Source: Allodiplogaster sudhausi
Taxonomy: Eukaryota; Nematoda; Chromadorea; Rhabditida; Diplogasteridae
Length of the DNA: 64,000 nucleotides
Direction: 5' to 3'
Assembly (NCBI GenBank): GCA_945643635.1
Contig: CALZFC010000045.1
Location: 3,291,501 to 3,355,500 of the forward strand
The notes below the pieces were generated by a model, which did not search any database, was not told where the DNA came from, and worked only from the letters and a program-made list of their open reading frames with translations. Below, piece after piece: positions 36,201 through 48,320 of the stretch (within the stretch, counting starts at the first letter, position 1; every line of letters begins with the position of its first letter). Both the position numbers and the translations under genes were made by a program.

Positions 36201-39200
36201 GCAGCGGTCAAAAGCGCAGCGCCTGGCCTGGTGCGTATGTGACGGCGAATTGTTACCATTTTGTCTGTTTAAACCATGTTGGACATCTTTATAACTGATC
36301 TGATTATTTGTTAAGGTCATTTCAACTCCACTATTAATCATTCATGACGTCTTGCAGTTGACAATTGGTGAATTAAAGTTCAAATCATGCGACTTTATGT
36401 TTTCGGCCTCTGTTTTGAAATTCAATTTACAGGACAACAATAAAAATAGACAAGAATGACTTCGGCAATACAGCTTCATCAATGTTTTTAAAACTGAACA
36501 GGAACACTGTTGTAAGCTAAATTTTAATTCAAAAAAATTCTTAGGCTAGCATAAGAAACGCAGGATTACTGTCATTATTGCAGTTTCAGCATCCGCCTAT
36601 AATTTAAAAACAATTATCATAACAATGGACATATTACACGTAGTAAATTGTTAGTATTGAAAATGAAGTTAAAAGAATTATCCGGGAATAACTATTTTCT
36701 CTAGCACTACTATACGCTCTGTAGCGCTACTGTAGCATCTCGCCTGTTCTAGCCGAGAAAGCGTTGCAAAATATGAGGGTTCAAATATATACAATAGCCA
36801 ATTCTCTACCAGTGATATTTAACATTTCTATAATTCTGAAACGATAAGATGAAAATAATTCAAACTTCCTGAATCATCTTTTTCGCCGAGACAAACTGAA
36901 CCATAACACAAAAAATAACACTTTAATTATTCGCCGGAGATCTCCTTTAATGGGCAAATGTAAGGATAGTGAGTGAGAGAGAGATAAAGAGACAGAGACA
37001 GAGAGAGAGAGAGATTGAAAGAGAGAGATAAAATGAGAACGAGAGCTCCGTGATATGTAAAATAACGAAATGGTTAACAATGAAAGTAAATTACCATTTC
37101 ATACAATATTTTCTCATGCTCACGAATCTCAGAAAAAGAGAACGAGAAAAAGGCCCTCAGAAATTGAAGCATGGGCGGAGACGAAGTCGATCATTTAGTT
37201 CCAGCATTTCTTATGCTAGCCTTAGAATTTTTTTGAATTAAAATTTAGTTTGCAACAGTGTTCCTGTTCAGTTTTAAAAACATTGATGAAGGTATATTGC
37301 CCCTGTCATTCTTGTCTATCTTTATTGTTGTCCTGTAAATTGAATTTAAAAACGGGGGCCGGAAACACGCTGAAGTCGCATGATTTGAACTTTAATTCAC
37401 CAATTGTCAACTGTAAGACGTCATGAATGATTAATAGTGGAGTTGAAATGGCCTTAACAAATAAACAGATCAGTTATAAAGATGTCCAACATGGTTTGAA
37501 CAGACAAAATGGTAACAATTCGCCGTCACATACTCACCAGGCCAGGCGCTGCGCTTTTGACTGCTGCGCAAATGACCGCTGCGCAAATGTCCGCTGCGCA
37601 AATGACCGCTGCGCATTTGTCATACCCCCATATGTACATACCACAAATACATGAAATAAATGTAATCTGTGCGGAAGCGAATAGAGTAAGAAGTGTGTGG
37701 ATGCCATAAATATGTATTTGGTTGTTCAGATGCTAACGATGTGGTTCCCCGACGGTATCCGCGGTCCCGAGAACCCGCAGATCTACCCGGGTCTCTACGC
37801 CGTCGTCGGTTCGTTGGCTACTCCGTTTTTCTCGGTAGACTTGTAGTTGATGTTCAGGCGCGGCTGCTTACACGGGAGCCGTGACTCACTCTCTCTCCAT
37901 TGCTGTCATTGTTTGCGAGACAACCGGCCAACTCTGCGCTCTTCTTCCAGTGCTGGTTTGTTCGCATTTCCATCCTTCCTATCTTCTGTATTTCTCCATC
38001 ACAAGCAAGCAAAGTTTAGATCGCTCTGATGATAGCCAACGCCATCTGCAGCTTCCTTCAACCTTCTATCTACGAAAGTACAATTCTGCTAAAGAAGCTG
38101 CCCTATCTCACCGATCTCCCACCCTCTCGTATTAGGTACGGCAATACTACACTTACTTTTTTTCGTTCTTATCGTTTGAAATAATGTTTTACTATGAAAT
38201 TATAATTTAATATTTCAGTGTCCACACGCTGAAAGTAGAGCGAGTGATGGTGAGGAACATTGTCTTCATCACTCGGGACACGACATTCAAAGAACTCCGT
38301 GATATCATCGTCGCCACTCCTCACTTGCGATCTTATCCATTCGTTACAGATAAGGGTGAGCTTACTATCAGATTCCTACTTGTAACTCCGTCACAGCAAA
38401 CATTAATATTAACTTGAAGTCTCGATGTGTCTACTCGGGTCAGTGAGTCGGAAATATCTGTCGTACCTTCTGCTCTCGAAACTCGGTCCCGATCCGACTC
38501 TTCATCCTGACAAACGCCGATCTCGCACTGCTTCAGAGCTTCTCTCCACTATTCACGGCTTCAGGCGGTGCGTATTCAAATATACATACACACATATGTA
38601 CCTACATACCAACATTGTTGGGTCCGAAATTAATCCGATTAATTAAATTAATTTAAATAATTCAAACTGGAATTGCGAAGTGCTGAGGACATGCCGTGCG
38701 ATTTCGTCGGAGGGTTTTATGTCTTTTTTCATTGCGCGTCACCCTAGAAAAACCGTTTTTCAAAATATGCCGAAATGGCAAAGATCTGATAATTTTTCAA
38801 TGCTACGCTGTTTAGCGGAATTTTTTACGGGGTGTTCCGCTGAGAAAGCAGCTGGCTGAATCCAGCAGCCAAACTACAAACAACAAATTAGAGTGAAATT
38901 TTTTAAGCGCTTCTTATTTTGTTTGAGTTTCTTCCTTTGTTTTGCTTGAGTTACTTATCATATTTGGGTATAAACGATAAGAAAAATGGAAAATAAGATT
39001 TTCTTTAGCGAGCAAAAAATTCGCTCCCGCAGAGCATCGAACACCGGACCTTGAGATTCCCAGCCAAACGCTGTCGCAATACACCACACCCTACTTGAGA
39101 AAGGAAGAATGTACCATTTCTATCTGGACCCGAAACAGTTATCTCTTGGAATGAAGAAGATCGAAATAAGAGGAGATAGAGGGGGAGAAGGAGAGAGATA

Positions 39201-41189
39201 AAACAATACTGAGAGAGATATATTGAGAGAGAGAGAGAGAACAACAGAGAAAGAGAGGAGGGGATAGATTGAAAGAGTGAGAGAGATAGAGAGAGAGAAA
39301 AGGAGAGTGAGAGTATGTGTGAACGAGAGAGAAAGAGAGAGACGGTAAAGAGAGGGAGAGAATGAGAGAGATAGTAAAGAGAGGGAGAGAGAGGGACAGA
39401 ATGAGAGAGACAGTAAAGAGAGGGAGAGAGAGAGAGAATGAGAGAGACAGTGAAGAGAGAGAGGTCGATGGCAGAGATTGTCAACTTGTTTCAATGAAAA
39501 GCGTTGCAGTGCGTTGGGAGGTCTACGCTTTGCAAAAATTAACCAGATAAGCCCCTTGAGTCGTCACGCTTCGTTGGTGAGGCTGCGGACAATGTGCTAG
39601 TAAAGGTACATTCCAATTCTCCGAGGTTGCGTGTGGTGTATTGCGACAGCGTTTGGCTGGGAAACACAAGGTCCGGTGTTCGATGCTCTGCGAGAGCAAA
39701 TGTTTTGCTCGCTAAAGAAAATCTTATTTTCCATTTTTCTTATCGTTTATACCCAAAGATGATAAGTAACTCAAGCAAAACAAAGGTAGAAACTCAAACA
39801 AAATAAGAAGCGCTTAGAAAATTTCACTCTAATTTGTTGTTTGTAGTTTGGCTGCTGGATTCAGCCAGCTGCTTTCTCAGCCGAACACCCCGTAAAAAAT
39901 TCCGCTAAACAGCGTAGCGTTGAAAAATTGTCAGATCTTTGTCATTTCGGCATATTTTGGAAAACGGTTTTTCTAGGGTGACGCGCAATGAAAAAAGACA
40001 TAAAACCCTCCGACGAAATCGCACGGCATGTCCTGAGCACTTCGCAATTCCAGTCGGATTAATTTCGGACCCAACAATGTTGGACGGTACTGTATGTACA
40101 TATGTATATGTATGTATGTATGTACATATCTGTACCTTTGATCGATTTTTCCTTCATGTATGTGACTGCAGAAACTCTTTCGAATGTTAGTATTAAGTAA
40201 ATGTAATAAGAATAATTAGTTTGATATTTCTTCTCATAGACACTCGCAGCCCACGGTGAATACCTCCTCGACCACGGCGCAGTCGTCGTATCTCACTGAC
40301 AGGAACATCTCAGGCAATACTCTCCTCGCGCACTCTCCTCTCCATGACAACTCAGGCGCACAACGTATGTCTTTTCTTTTCTTATTTCGGTCTCATGTTT
40401 TGCTTCTCTTTAATGCAATCATGAAAAGAAGTTCTTGGTTCTCCAGGCAATGTCCTCGCTCCTCTTCTTTCTCGACAGACTGAAGTGCATCTTGATATCA
40501 CGCCGGTTCGTTTTTACATGCTAATTCATTTTACTATCTGATTTAATTGTGGAAGTCATCTCCTCTCCTCAAATTTAAATAAATAAATAAAATAATTTGA
40601 AGCAATCACTGGCTGAACGGGCGGTTCTCCTGGCTTCTCCCTTGAATCTTGACGACGTCGCCATTGATCCAGCGCCTTTCCAACTTGTCAAGGGAACTTC
40701 GCTTTATAAGGCAAGAGCGCTTTAAGATGTTAAAATGACTACATGCATACGTCGTGTTATAGTAATATATTTTCCCCTCTATATATGAAAAGCTTATTGT
40801 CAGGTGCACACGCTGTTCTCTCTGCTCGGACTGAACCACGCGTACGTCACTGACCGCGGTCGCCTGGTCGGAGTTGTCTCACTCAAGGAGGTCTCTCTTT
40901 AGTCTCTTTGTTCTTTCTCTCCAACCCTCCCACTCCCCCCTTATCTCTATCTGATCTCGTCCTTTCACTCTCTCGCTCTAACTCTTGTATCTGCCTACAT
41001 GCCTTTCTCCCTCTCTGTCTTTCACGTCTCTCTCTTTTATTCTCTCTCTTCCTTTGACTGTTTCCTTCTACATTCCTCTCTCTCTCTCACGTTTTCCAGC
41101 TGCGAGAAACCTTCGCGAACATTTACGTGCGAGGAGCGCAGCCGCCAACTCGGTCGGAGCGGGAAAAGGCCAGGAATGGAACGGCGTGA
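31785..41189 (+). CDS. CLC voltage-gated chloride channel, copy C (intact)
   Basis: CLC-1/2/K-type plasma-membrane chloride channel. Exons begin with an acidic N-terminal exon (31785-31911), then 32083-32149 (ending THFLS), 33903-34022 ([14 protein letters not shown]) and 34103-34234, and continue through GSGIPEVK (34323 on), [16 protein letters not shown] (exons either side of 34456-34664), [24 protein letters not shown], and [16 protein letters not shown] near 36030-36090. All three anion-selectivity motifs (GSGIP, GKEGP, GIFVP) are present. Both CBS domains follow, with [14 protein letters not shown] near 38430 and [18 protein letters not shown] near 40840; the last exon ends in ARNGTA and TGA at 41189. 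No frameshift was found. The first coding exon is not identified; the 31785 exon starts in the phase used by copy A exon 2. Introns host two foldback elements (36154-37629, 38600-40092) and long CT tracts. Confidence 0.9.
32150..33902 (+). other. Intron of CLC copy C with CT arrays
   Basis: A 1.75-kb intron joining exon 32083-32149 (donor GTAAGT) to the exon at 33903. It contains CT-rich arrays at about 32563-32720, 32890-32975 and 33105-33210. Open frames over these arrays are not genes. Confidence 0.8.
33105..33210 (+). repeat. CT-rich microsatellite in CLC copy C intron
   Basis: About 100 bp of nearly pure (CT)n with ATCT and CCT interruptions. Confidence 0.9.
36154..37629. mobile_element. 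Foldback element with GCGCAGCGG subterminal repeats (about 1.48 kb)
   Basis: Lies in an intron of CLC copy C. Ends are GGGGGTATGACAAATGCGCAG and its inverted partner, set in TATGTACATA-type flanks. Just inside each end, a 15-bp motif (TGCGCAGCGGTCATT and variants) is repeated three to five times. The inverted arms run to about 36575 and from about 37200, so each is roughly 420 bp. The middle contains a GA-rich microsatellite and no transposase. Arms differ by several indels, for example one extra subterminal repeat on the right. Confidence 0.87.
38600..40092. mobile_element. Foldback element with CAGT-type end (about 1.49 kb)
   Basis: Lies in a CLC copy C intron. The right end reads CCAACAATGTTGGACGGTACTG and is followed by TA; inverted it starts CAGTACCGTCCAACATT, similar to the 487-bp palindrome at 22549-23035 (CAGTACCGCCCAACATT). 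The left tip is degraded, with homology clear from 38609. Arms are about 38609-39092 and 39630-40083. The centre is a 270-bp GA-rich tract. The inner arm ends carry a segment resembling tRNA A- and B-box spacing (CCGGTGTTCGATGCTC), which may be a SINE-like remnant. Confidence 0.85.
39180..39465. repeat. GA-rich microsatellite inside foldback element
   Basis: Imperfect (GAGA)n with GAGAGATAGTAAAGAG-type higher-order repeats, forming the core of the 38600-40092 element. Confidence 0.85.
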
Positions 41190-42210
41190 TGTTTTTGCTC
41201 TGCTTTTTCCTCAAGTTTCCTTTTTTTAAGTTTACGTGCATACCATGTTTCCATTTTAAACTCTTTTTTCCCACATTATCAGTATTAAACCAATGAAATA
41301 TTCATAATAGTATATTCATGAATGTCGGGGTACTCACAAATCCCGGTCAGCGAGTAAAATACCATCGCGGTTGAAAATTATCCCTGCTTAAAAATCCACA
41401 TGTATCGTGCCCTACTTAGATGTTATTGGTTGAGCTTCGCAGAAGCAATGTTCCACAGGTTCCTTTTATCGCTGTAATTGTAATTGCGTTGCTTTCTTAG
41501 GTCATTCTAGCTTTGAGATATGTACATATTATCTAAACACTTACAACGATCCTGGTGCACTAAAAGTTGCCTCGACGTTTTTTTGCTTCTTACACTGACA
41601 GTTTATTGGGCATCTCCATTGCCAGTGAAACGTTGTCATACGAGTATTTACCGTTTTTTTCCATGTGCATTAAATGTTGAATAAATATTCTTATCTTGCG
41701 TTACATATGTGCTATGTATGTACATAAATCTAATTACACATTCTTATGACTGAATAAACATCCAAGAGCGTTATCACAGTAAAAAGTAGAATAAGTAGAG
41801 AGATGCATTCGTTGGCTTTAGCAATAGAAGGATATGGAAGAACAAGAGAGAAGAAGTAAAATAACGAGGGGAGGGTGGGCCCAAGTGCTCGCCTTTTGGA
41901 TACTCGCTCCTTTCTAGTATTAGAAGCAAACATCCTTCTAAAAAAAGAGCGGGAAACAAGAATGGCCAGATAAGATTGCGAGTACTGCTGTCCTCGCAAT
42001 CTTGATCAAGCCAGAGTCTCTCTCCGCTTTTCCTCCCTCTCTCACACCATCTCTTCTCTCCTTTTCTCTCTCTTTCTCCACTTTCTCTTCTCGCTGACTC
42101 CCTTACACTCTATTCGTCTGAGCAAGTGCAGGGAGGTGATGTTAACGTATTCTGCTGACCCCATTGCATATCATACATACTCTTCATACATCCTTCCACT
42201 CTTTGCTGCA
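41190..42210. other. Intergenic between CLC copy C and nucleoside hydrolase
   Basis: About 1 kb containing a few TGTACATA motifs (41520, 41716) and a CT-rich stretch at 42020-42090 just before the hydrolase start. No gene seen. The distance argues against an operon, but both genes are on plus. Confidence 0.5.
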
Positions 42211-43975
42211 ATGCGTGAGAAGTGTTTTCTGAATATTCTCAGCCTTATTTCGGTGCTTCTTCCTCTGGTGTGTAGTGGAATGAGCGAAGAGAAAATCCGC
42301 TTGATCATCGACACGGACGGAGTTGCAGATGACATCAGCGCCATTTCACTCGCTCTCCAACAGCCGAATGTTGAGGTGCTTATAACATTGGAGATTACAT
42401 TCGCTAATGTTATTCATCCAATTTTAAAACTAAAATTTCTTCGATGTTTTAAGGTCCTTGCCTTTACGGCGGTTCACGGCTGTGTCAATGTGGACCAGGC
42501 AGCCGCCAACATTGCCAGGACCCAACGGGCAAATCGTCTCAACGTTCGTCTCTCTCCAATTATCTGAATCTCTTTCTCTCTTTCTTTTTACTTCTTTCTT
42601 TCTCTTCTCCTGCCTGTTTTTTCTCTCTTTATTTCTAATTTCTTTCCATCTCTAACTCTCTCTTTCTACCACTCTCGCACTCAGCATTCCATCCCAATCT
42701 TCCGCGGTGCATCGTTGTCTCTTGTAAAGGGCCGTGAGCCAGACGAATCTTTCTTGTTTGGCAAAGATGGTATTGGCGACCAACCGAATGCCGAGCCTCC
42801 GGTGAGGGATTTCATAAGTAACTCATGTGATATCTTTGTTTGTAAAGCGACCTCCAAATTCCCGTGAAGGTGGAGCCGTCGGACCTCGCTTCTCCGTACG
42901 CGAGTAAAGAGGCGGCGGCCCTTGCTCTGATCCGACTCACTCGCGACAATTCAGACGTGGTTCTCGTGTGCATCGGCCCGCTCACTAACATTGCTCTAGC
43001 TATTCGGCAAGTCAACTACATCTTCTTATTACCATCTTCATCCCTCTCCATCTCTCTCTCTCTCTTTCCCTTTCTCTCCCTCTCTCTCTCTCTCTCTATT
43101 AAAGTCATACGTTTTGCAGACTTGACGATAACTTTGTGCGCCAGCCAAAGCGACTTGTGCTTATGGGCGGCAACTATTTCGGTGAGCTTAGCGATGAACT
43201 TTCCTGAGAACCGATCAACTGCCTCCAGGAGTGGGCAACGTACACGCTCGTTCCTCGGGCGAATACAACTTCTTCAGCGACCCAGAAGCGGCTGCTGTGG
43301 TGCTTGCCGAGATGGAAGTCCCCATCACCATCGTGCCGTGGGAGACTATCTATCTCCATCGCCAGGAGGTACACCTTTAAATGCATTGCTCCGAATTGAG
43401 AATCTTTACATTGAATGACTACCATTACAGTATGCAGAGGAAGCAGACACTGAAGCTCACCTCCACGTGGGAACCCCGCTGTCCAATTATCTCAATGTTG
43501 TTTCTTCCACTGCGCGCGCACACCTCATGAAGACTGGACGGTTACAAGCTCGTACCCGATAGAAGATATAATCTAGTTTCTCTGTATTTATACATATGTA
43601 TGTACATTTGTACATACCTAGAGCACACTTGCCGTGTTACATAGCGTGTAATTGTCAGAAAGTACACGTACTGCGACGAGATTGCCGTAGCCGCAGCCTT
43701 CGCAGAGAGCGATTTGACTCTTGAATCGAAGGAGCTCCAAGTATCTGTGGAGCTGAAGGGAGAGATGACACGGTAACACTGAAGAATGATATGGAATACT
43801 CAATCAAACATCCATCTTCTCTCAAAGCGGCCAAGTGGTCCCGGACTGGACTCGCGGAAAGTTGTGGGAAGGAGACAGCGACGCTCCCCGGAAGAGACGG
43901 CCGGTCACGTTCATCACCAAGTACAATGTCACATTTCTCGCTGGACTCATGAATAAGGCTGTCAGGAATACTTGA
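42211..43975 (+). CDS. Inosine-uridine type nucleoside hydrolase, secreted
   Basis: Hydrolyses the N-glycosidic bond of nucleosides (family knowledge). Exons: 42211-42375, 42454-42543, 42685-42801, 42870-43006, 43120-43181, 43229-43368, 43431-43540, 43659-43772 and 43829-43975. The first exon gives a signal peptide ([18 protein letters not shown]) and then [14 protein letters not shown], the calcium-binding DxDxxxDD motif of the family. Later blocks are [59 protein letters not shown] and [12 protein letters not shown], all in the usual order; [14 protein letters not shown] near 43700 covers the usual C-terminal active-site region. The intron after 43006 has a GC donor (GCAAGT), required to keep R-LDDNF in frame. 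The acceptor at 42870 is chosen for phase and is less certain. An in-frame upstream ATG exists at 42136, but 42211 gives the better signal peptide. Confidence 0.92.
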
Positions 43976-44539
43976 TACCTGATGTTTGCCTCTCTACATG
44001 CATTTTTATTCCAGAGAAATTCAAAAATCAACTTTGATTGTGAGATTTCTGATGTGAAGATTCACTTTTTTTCCTTAGTCGCCCATTCCTCATTTTCTTT
44101 TTTCCTCATAATATTTGCCACTATTCTTTCCTCATTTGTATAAAATAGTCATGTTGCTATCTAATCCCCATTGTTTTATATTTACCGATTGGCAAAACTT
44201 GAAGACCTTTTTTATTCACAATTATGGAGAGGGGGAGGGTGAGCAAACCATTTTTGCGGCTAAAATGGCCCCTTTATTCGCATAACGCATTTCTTTGCCT
44301 GCTATTCGAGGGCTCCATCGTCGGCGTTCGTGTTGTTTTTCTTGATCTGATAGCTGACTTTTCACTATTTCCATATGGAGGAACCCGCATATCCAATGCT
44401 GAACAATAAACGTGTCTTTGTGTATTTTGCACCGTGACATTATTTGCAATCATGTGTTTATCTTCTCAACGTTCAACGTAACACGTATTATACCGGTAAA
44501 CAAATTTCCAAATAAAAAAATATGACAACAAATTCTGCA
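43976..44539. other. Convergent intergenic spacer
   Basis: Between the 3' ends of the nucleoside hydrolase (plus) and the paracaspase (minus). A/T-rich, presumably with both 3' UTRs. No gene seen. Confidence 0.6.
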
Positions 44540-47500
44540 CTATCCTGTAGTCTTAAACATCTCTAGTCTAGTGATAAGTACATGGCCGATTGTTGCCTCT
44601 TGCATCGCAACAACTTTCCTTATCTCATCAGACTCTGCCTCGTCTCCTCTTCTCTCTGCCAACTCCACTGTACACCGGATCTCACCCTGGATACACAGGA
44701 CACTTTTAAATCATTTAAAATTTTATTAAAACAACAACTAATATAAACTCTTTTTTCATACGTACCACTGCATAAATAACCGTTTGGATAGGAGACCATT
44801 GTCCCCAACTCTTGAATGAGAGAAATGTGTAAAAAAAACCTTTGAGCGTTGGAGATGTGAGAGAAGCATTCCGAGTGAAACTCCCTCCTCTTCGTTATGC
44901 TCCACGCGGACACATGTCGTCTCCAACTCCTGTAAACATATACATTATTAGACTCGGCTTTTAGAGTGATACGGTGTCAATGAATCAGATGGCTGACTGG
45001 TGGGAATCGCAGATAAGCTAGGAAGGCGAGAGCGCGTTCCTGTCGTGGCATATCCTCGCATTCACCAGGCACTCCATCCAGATCGTACACCGAGGTGAAC
45101 ACGTAAACCTTCAACAAACTTATCTTTTCGGAGTTCCATGAGGTCGTTGTTAATGACAATGTTTGACAACTTTATTCTTTTTGAAGGGGAGATTGAAATA
45201 GGCAACCTTATTCGTGAAGTGGCCGATGTATGAGAACCAAACGGTCACAGCAACCTGCTGCTCAGGGAAGTAAACATCGACCGGAGTGGGAAGTTCTAAG
45301 AAAATCACTTGCCAGCTTTACATATTCCCAAAATAGGAAGAAAGCTTGGTAGCAGCGCTCAAACCATGCATGAGTCGCCAGTGAATTGTGTGGTGATCAA
45401 AGGAGATCGTGTGTCCATCGAAAATCTGTAGAACCAACAAAATTAATACACCCCCTAACGAATTCAATACGAGTGAAAATAACCAGTTGGTCAGTCAGAC
45501 TTCGGGGCTTTGTAAGAGTCATTCGAAGCTCAGGTATTTGAACATCTCGCACTCGATCATCTGCTTCGATGTCTGCAGACAAGAACAAGTCATCCACTTT
45601 TGTGCAATTGAAGGATAAAACACAAAGCTAGAAAATGAAGAAAATGATCTCGGAGTGGCTGTCAATTTCATAGATCCTGGAATGTGAAATGCAGCGGACC
45701 TTTGAGAACAGCGTTGAGCATATCCAGAACACTTGCTTTGGCAGTGAGATGCCGCTTGAGATACTTCATAAAGACTCCATTCACTTCTCCCTTCACTTCG
45801 TACGCTCCCACACCGCCGCTTCTTCAAATCAACTTTGTTCAGCTTACGACGATCGAAAAAGAGAGAAGGAAAATAAGAACGTCACCAACGTCGAATATCC
45901 ATAAACAGTGTTGCGATTCGGTCGATGCCGCTTCTTGTAGGCCTCCGCTTGGGCGATGAAGGGAGTTATGCACTCCATTCTGCAGGAAAACAAAGAGCCA
46001 CATTTGTTTTCCAGAATGCGTCTTACAAACCACATAACAGCAACTTAGCTTACGGGATATATTTGCGGCAAACGTCCAATAAAATAAGATTGAGCGCCGG
46101 TGAGTAGTCCGAGAGAACTGCCAGAACCTATAGAAAAAAATCATACCCCTTAAAAATTACAACACAGCCATGGATTCACGGGTTAAAAATAATGGAGAAT
46201 TTTACAAATCGTGTGCTTTGTTTTTCCATATGACCTTGTTGGTCTTCGATGCTTCTCGTGTTCTCTAACCCAGTCCATGGAAATGCAGTGCTCTGGAGCG
46301 TGGGCTTCGAGGGGAGCTTCAACAGGCAGAAGATAGCACTGGCCATTCACTTCGAATCCATGGCCAGCGAAATAAAGTACAGCTCAAAGGATCTAATAGC
46401 TGTGCAGATCTCGTGGCCATAAAACAGTAGTCTACGCTTACCGTAAACATCATTTCCAAGCAGTCTACGGTACTCTTGAATAACAAAGCGCATCTCGGGG
46501 AGTGTCAGGTCTGCCAGGGTGACCGTTTTGAAGTGCATTTCCTGAGCGTAACCAAGGTGTTTTCATCCCAAGATACATAGGTCATATTCATAGAACATGA
46601 GCTAACGTGTAAAAGCTTAACCTGTAGTGCCTGGGCCAGGCTTTCTGCATCACAGTGCGGGGTGTGCAACTGAGGAAGATGTCGGTATGTGCAATTCGAG
46701 ATGATCAAGGCCACTTTATCGGCGGCTATCAAATCTTCGCTACTCGTTTGAATGGCTGCAAATTGGAAGTCACGTTCAAAGATAGCATGACACTGGCTGG
46801 AAAATATGTAGAACTTAAAAAGAGAACCAGCTGCGATCGTTTCTCTGTTATCGATATCCGCCACATTAACTCCATTCATAATCTCCCTAATCTTCTCCAA
46901 TTCGTTCTCTTTACAGCGATCGCACGCTGTAACATAAGCATTAAGCTTCACGACTTCTGGGCCAAAAACAGGAGGTAGGATCCGTGATTTCCTTCTAACC
47001 GTGATCATCTTTGACATGGGCCTCAACGTCGACAACATTAGAAGTGAGTGAAGAGACAAAGTTTTGTTCAGAGGACCGATAAAAGTCGGAGTAGGACTAG
47101 AATTCACTTCTTCGTCATGCTCACAGTCTGGACTATCCAAGGAAGGAATGTACCTGGCCAGCCTCGATTTGATTGCTCACCGCGACTGAGTACTCGTTCC
47201 CGATTTCGCATCGACACCTCACAAAAAGTGTGACTTGTAACTCTTTGTATTCAAAGCACTAAGTGTTCGAATAAATGTATAATCTCGCAGATACTCGACG
47301 ATAAGCGATTTTTAAGTTGGAGAAGATGATCAAATGCCATAGCTACAATGAGATGCGAGAAAGAGCAAACTTAGTAATGCGAAGAAGAGGGGAGGTCTCC
47401 CCTTGAATCGGCTCTCCACTTCGCATCCACTGATAGGAAGGGGCAGGGAAACCGACGGCGCCTGCAAGCAGTCCTTCTTTTGGCATGTCGAGAAGAACCA

Positions 47501-48320
47501 TTGATAACCAGCATATAGGACGAGTTGGGAATTATCTTCAGTAGGAGCAACATTAACTGGAGTCTCAGGCATAGCCCAGCGAACAGAAACTAAAGAAAGA
47601 GAAGATATCCGTCTTTCTTTTCCACATCGCAAATTGAACTCTCCAATGAATTCCCACCAAATTGTCGACGAAGTGCCAATTGGGGTCGGTCAAAAGGGGC
47701 AGAAGGAGGGGCGGTAGAGCCATGGCCTCCACCCTTTGCGTTGCTGATTACCCAAGCAGACATCTGAAGTGCATGCAGCACCTGCAGTCTAAAGAAGCAC
47801 TGACGAGAGGTTGCAGAATATCGATAAATTACGACGATGAATGATTTGCAAGTTCTTAACACACTTCAAGAATACGCTATAATCACAACGGTTCGAACAG
47901 ATGAGTAAACAGCAGCAATCAGTTTTCTCATCGGATTAAAAAAAAACGTTGATATGCAAACCTGTATAGCAGAGAATGCGTGGTCATTCCCCGGGCACCC
48001 CAAAGGCGAAGAAGTTGCTCGGTGGGCGCAGAATGGCGCTGCAGACGATCAATCTCTTCTTGACTGTAAACCCAATCAATCTATTCCTACTAAGCGGACC
48101 AGCATATAGAACATTTTCATTGTTCTTCTAAAATCATATACATATACATAAAAACTAGAAATTAGAGATCAATTGAAACAAGCCTAGAGTAAAATTTGCT
48201 CTTCTTGTCGTCGTCGACAATCTTGAGCCAAACATCTCCTGTAGCGAGTGAAGCCGCCAATTGTTGAAAGAGGGAGATAGGAAGATCGCCGAGATTCGTC
48301 TCCAGTTCAACGGGCGCCAT
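44540..48320 (-). CDS. malt-1: MALT1-type paracaspase
   Basis: Arginine-directed caspase-like protease and signalling scaffold; nematodes have one MALT1 homolog. The ATG at 48320 opens MAPVELETNLGDLPISLFQQ, then death-domain blocks EEIDRLQRHSAPTEQLLRLW (near 48050) and LQVLHALQMSAWVISNA (near 47780). An Ig-like exon ends EYSVAVSNQIEAGQ (near 47165). The protease domain follows: VALIISNCTYRHLPQLHTPH (near 46690), LYFAGHGFE with the catalytic His at 46362-46360, and LILLDVCRKYIP with the catalytic Cys at 46070-46068. Next come FMKYLKRHLTAKASVLDML and a C-terminal Ig-like part (VAVTVWFSYIGHFTNKV, FTSVYDLDGVPGEC). The last exon ends MFKTTG and TAG at 44540. Order and residues match human MALT1 (DD-Ig-paracaspase-Ig). 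Both catalytic residues are present, so it should be active. Exons between 47640 and 47230 are the least certain. Confidence 0.9.

Noticed and set aside
39030..39100. tRNA gene
   Set aside because: Only B-box-like and weak A-box-like words are present within the foldback arms; no cloverleaf could be closed, so it is at most a SINE-like remnant.
42136..42210. Upstream in-frame ATG as start of the nucleoside hydrolase
   Set aside because: It would put a 25-residue polar and aromatic extension before a good signal peptide; 42211 fits secretion better.
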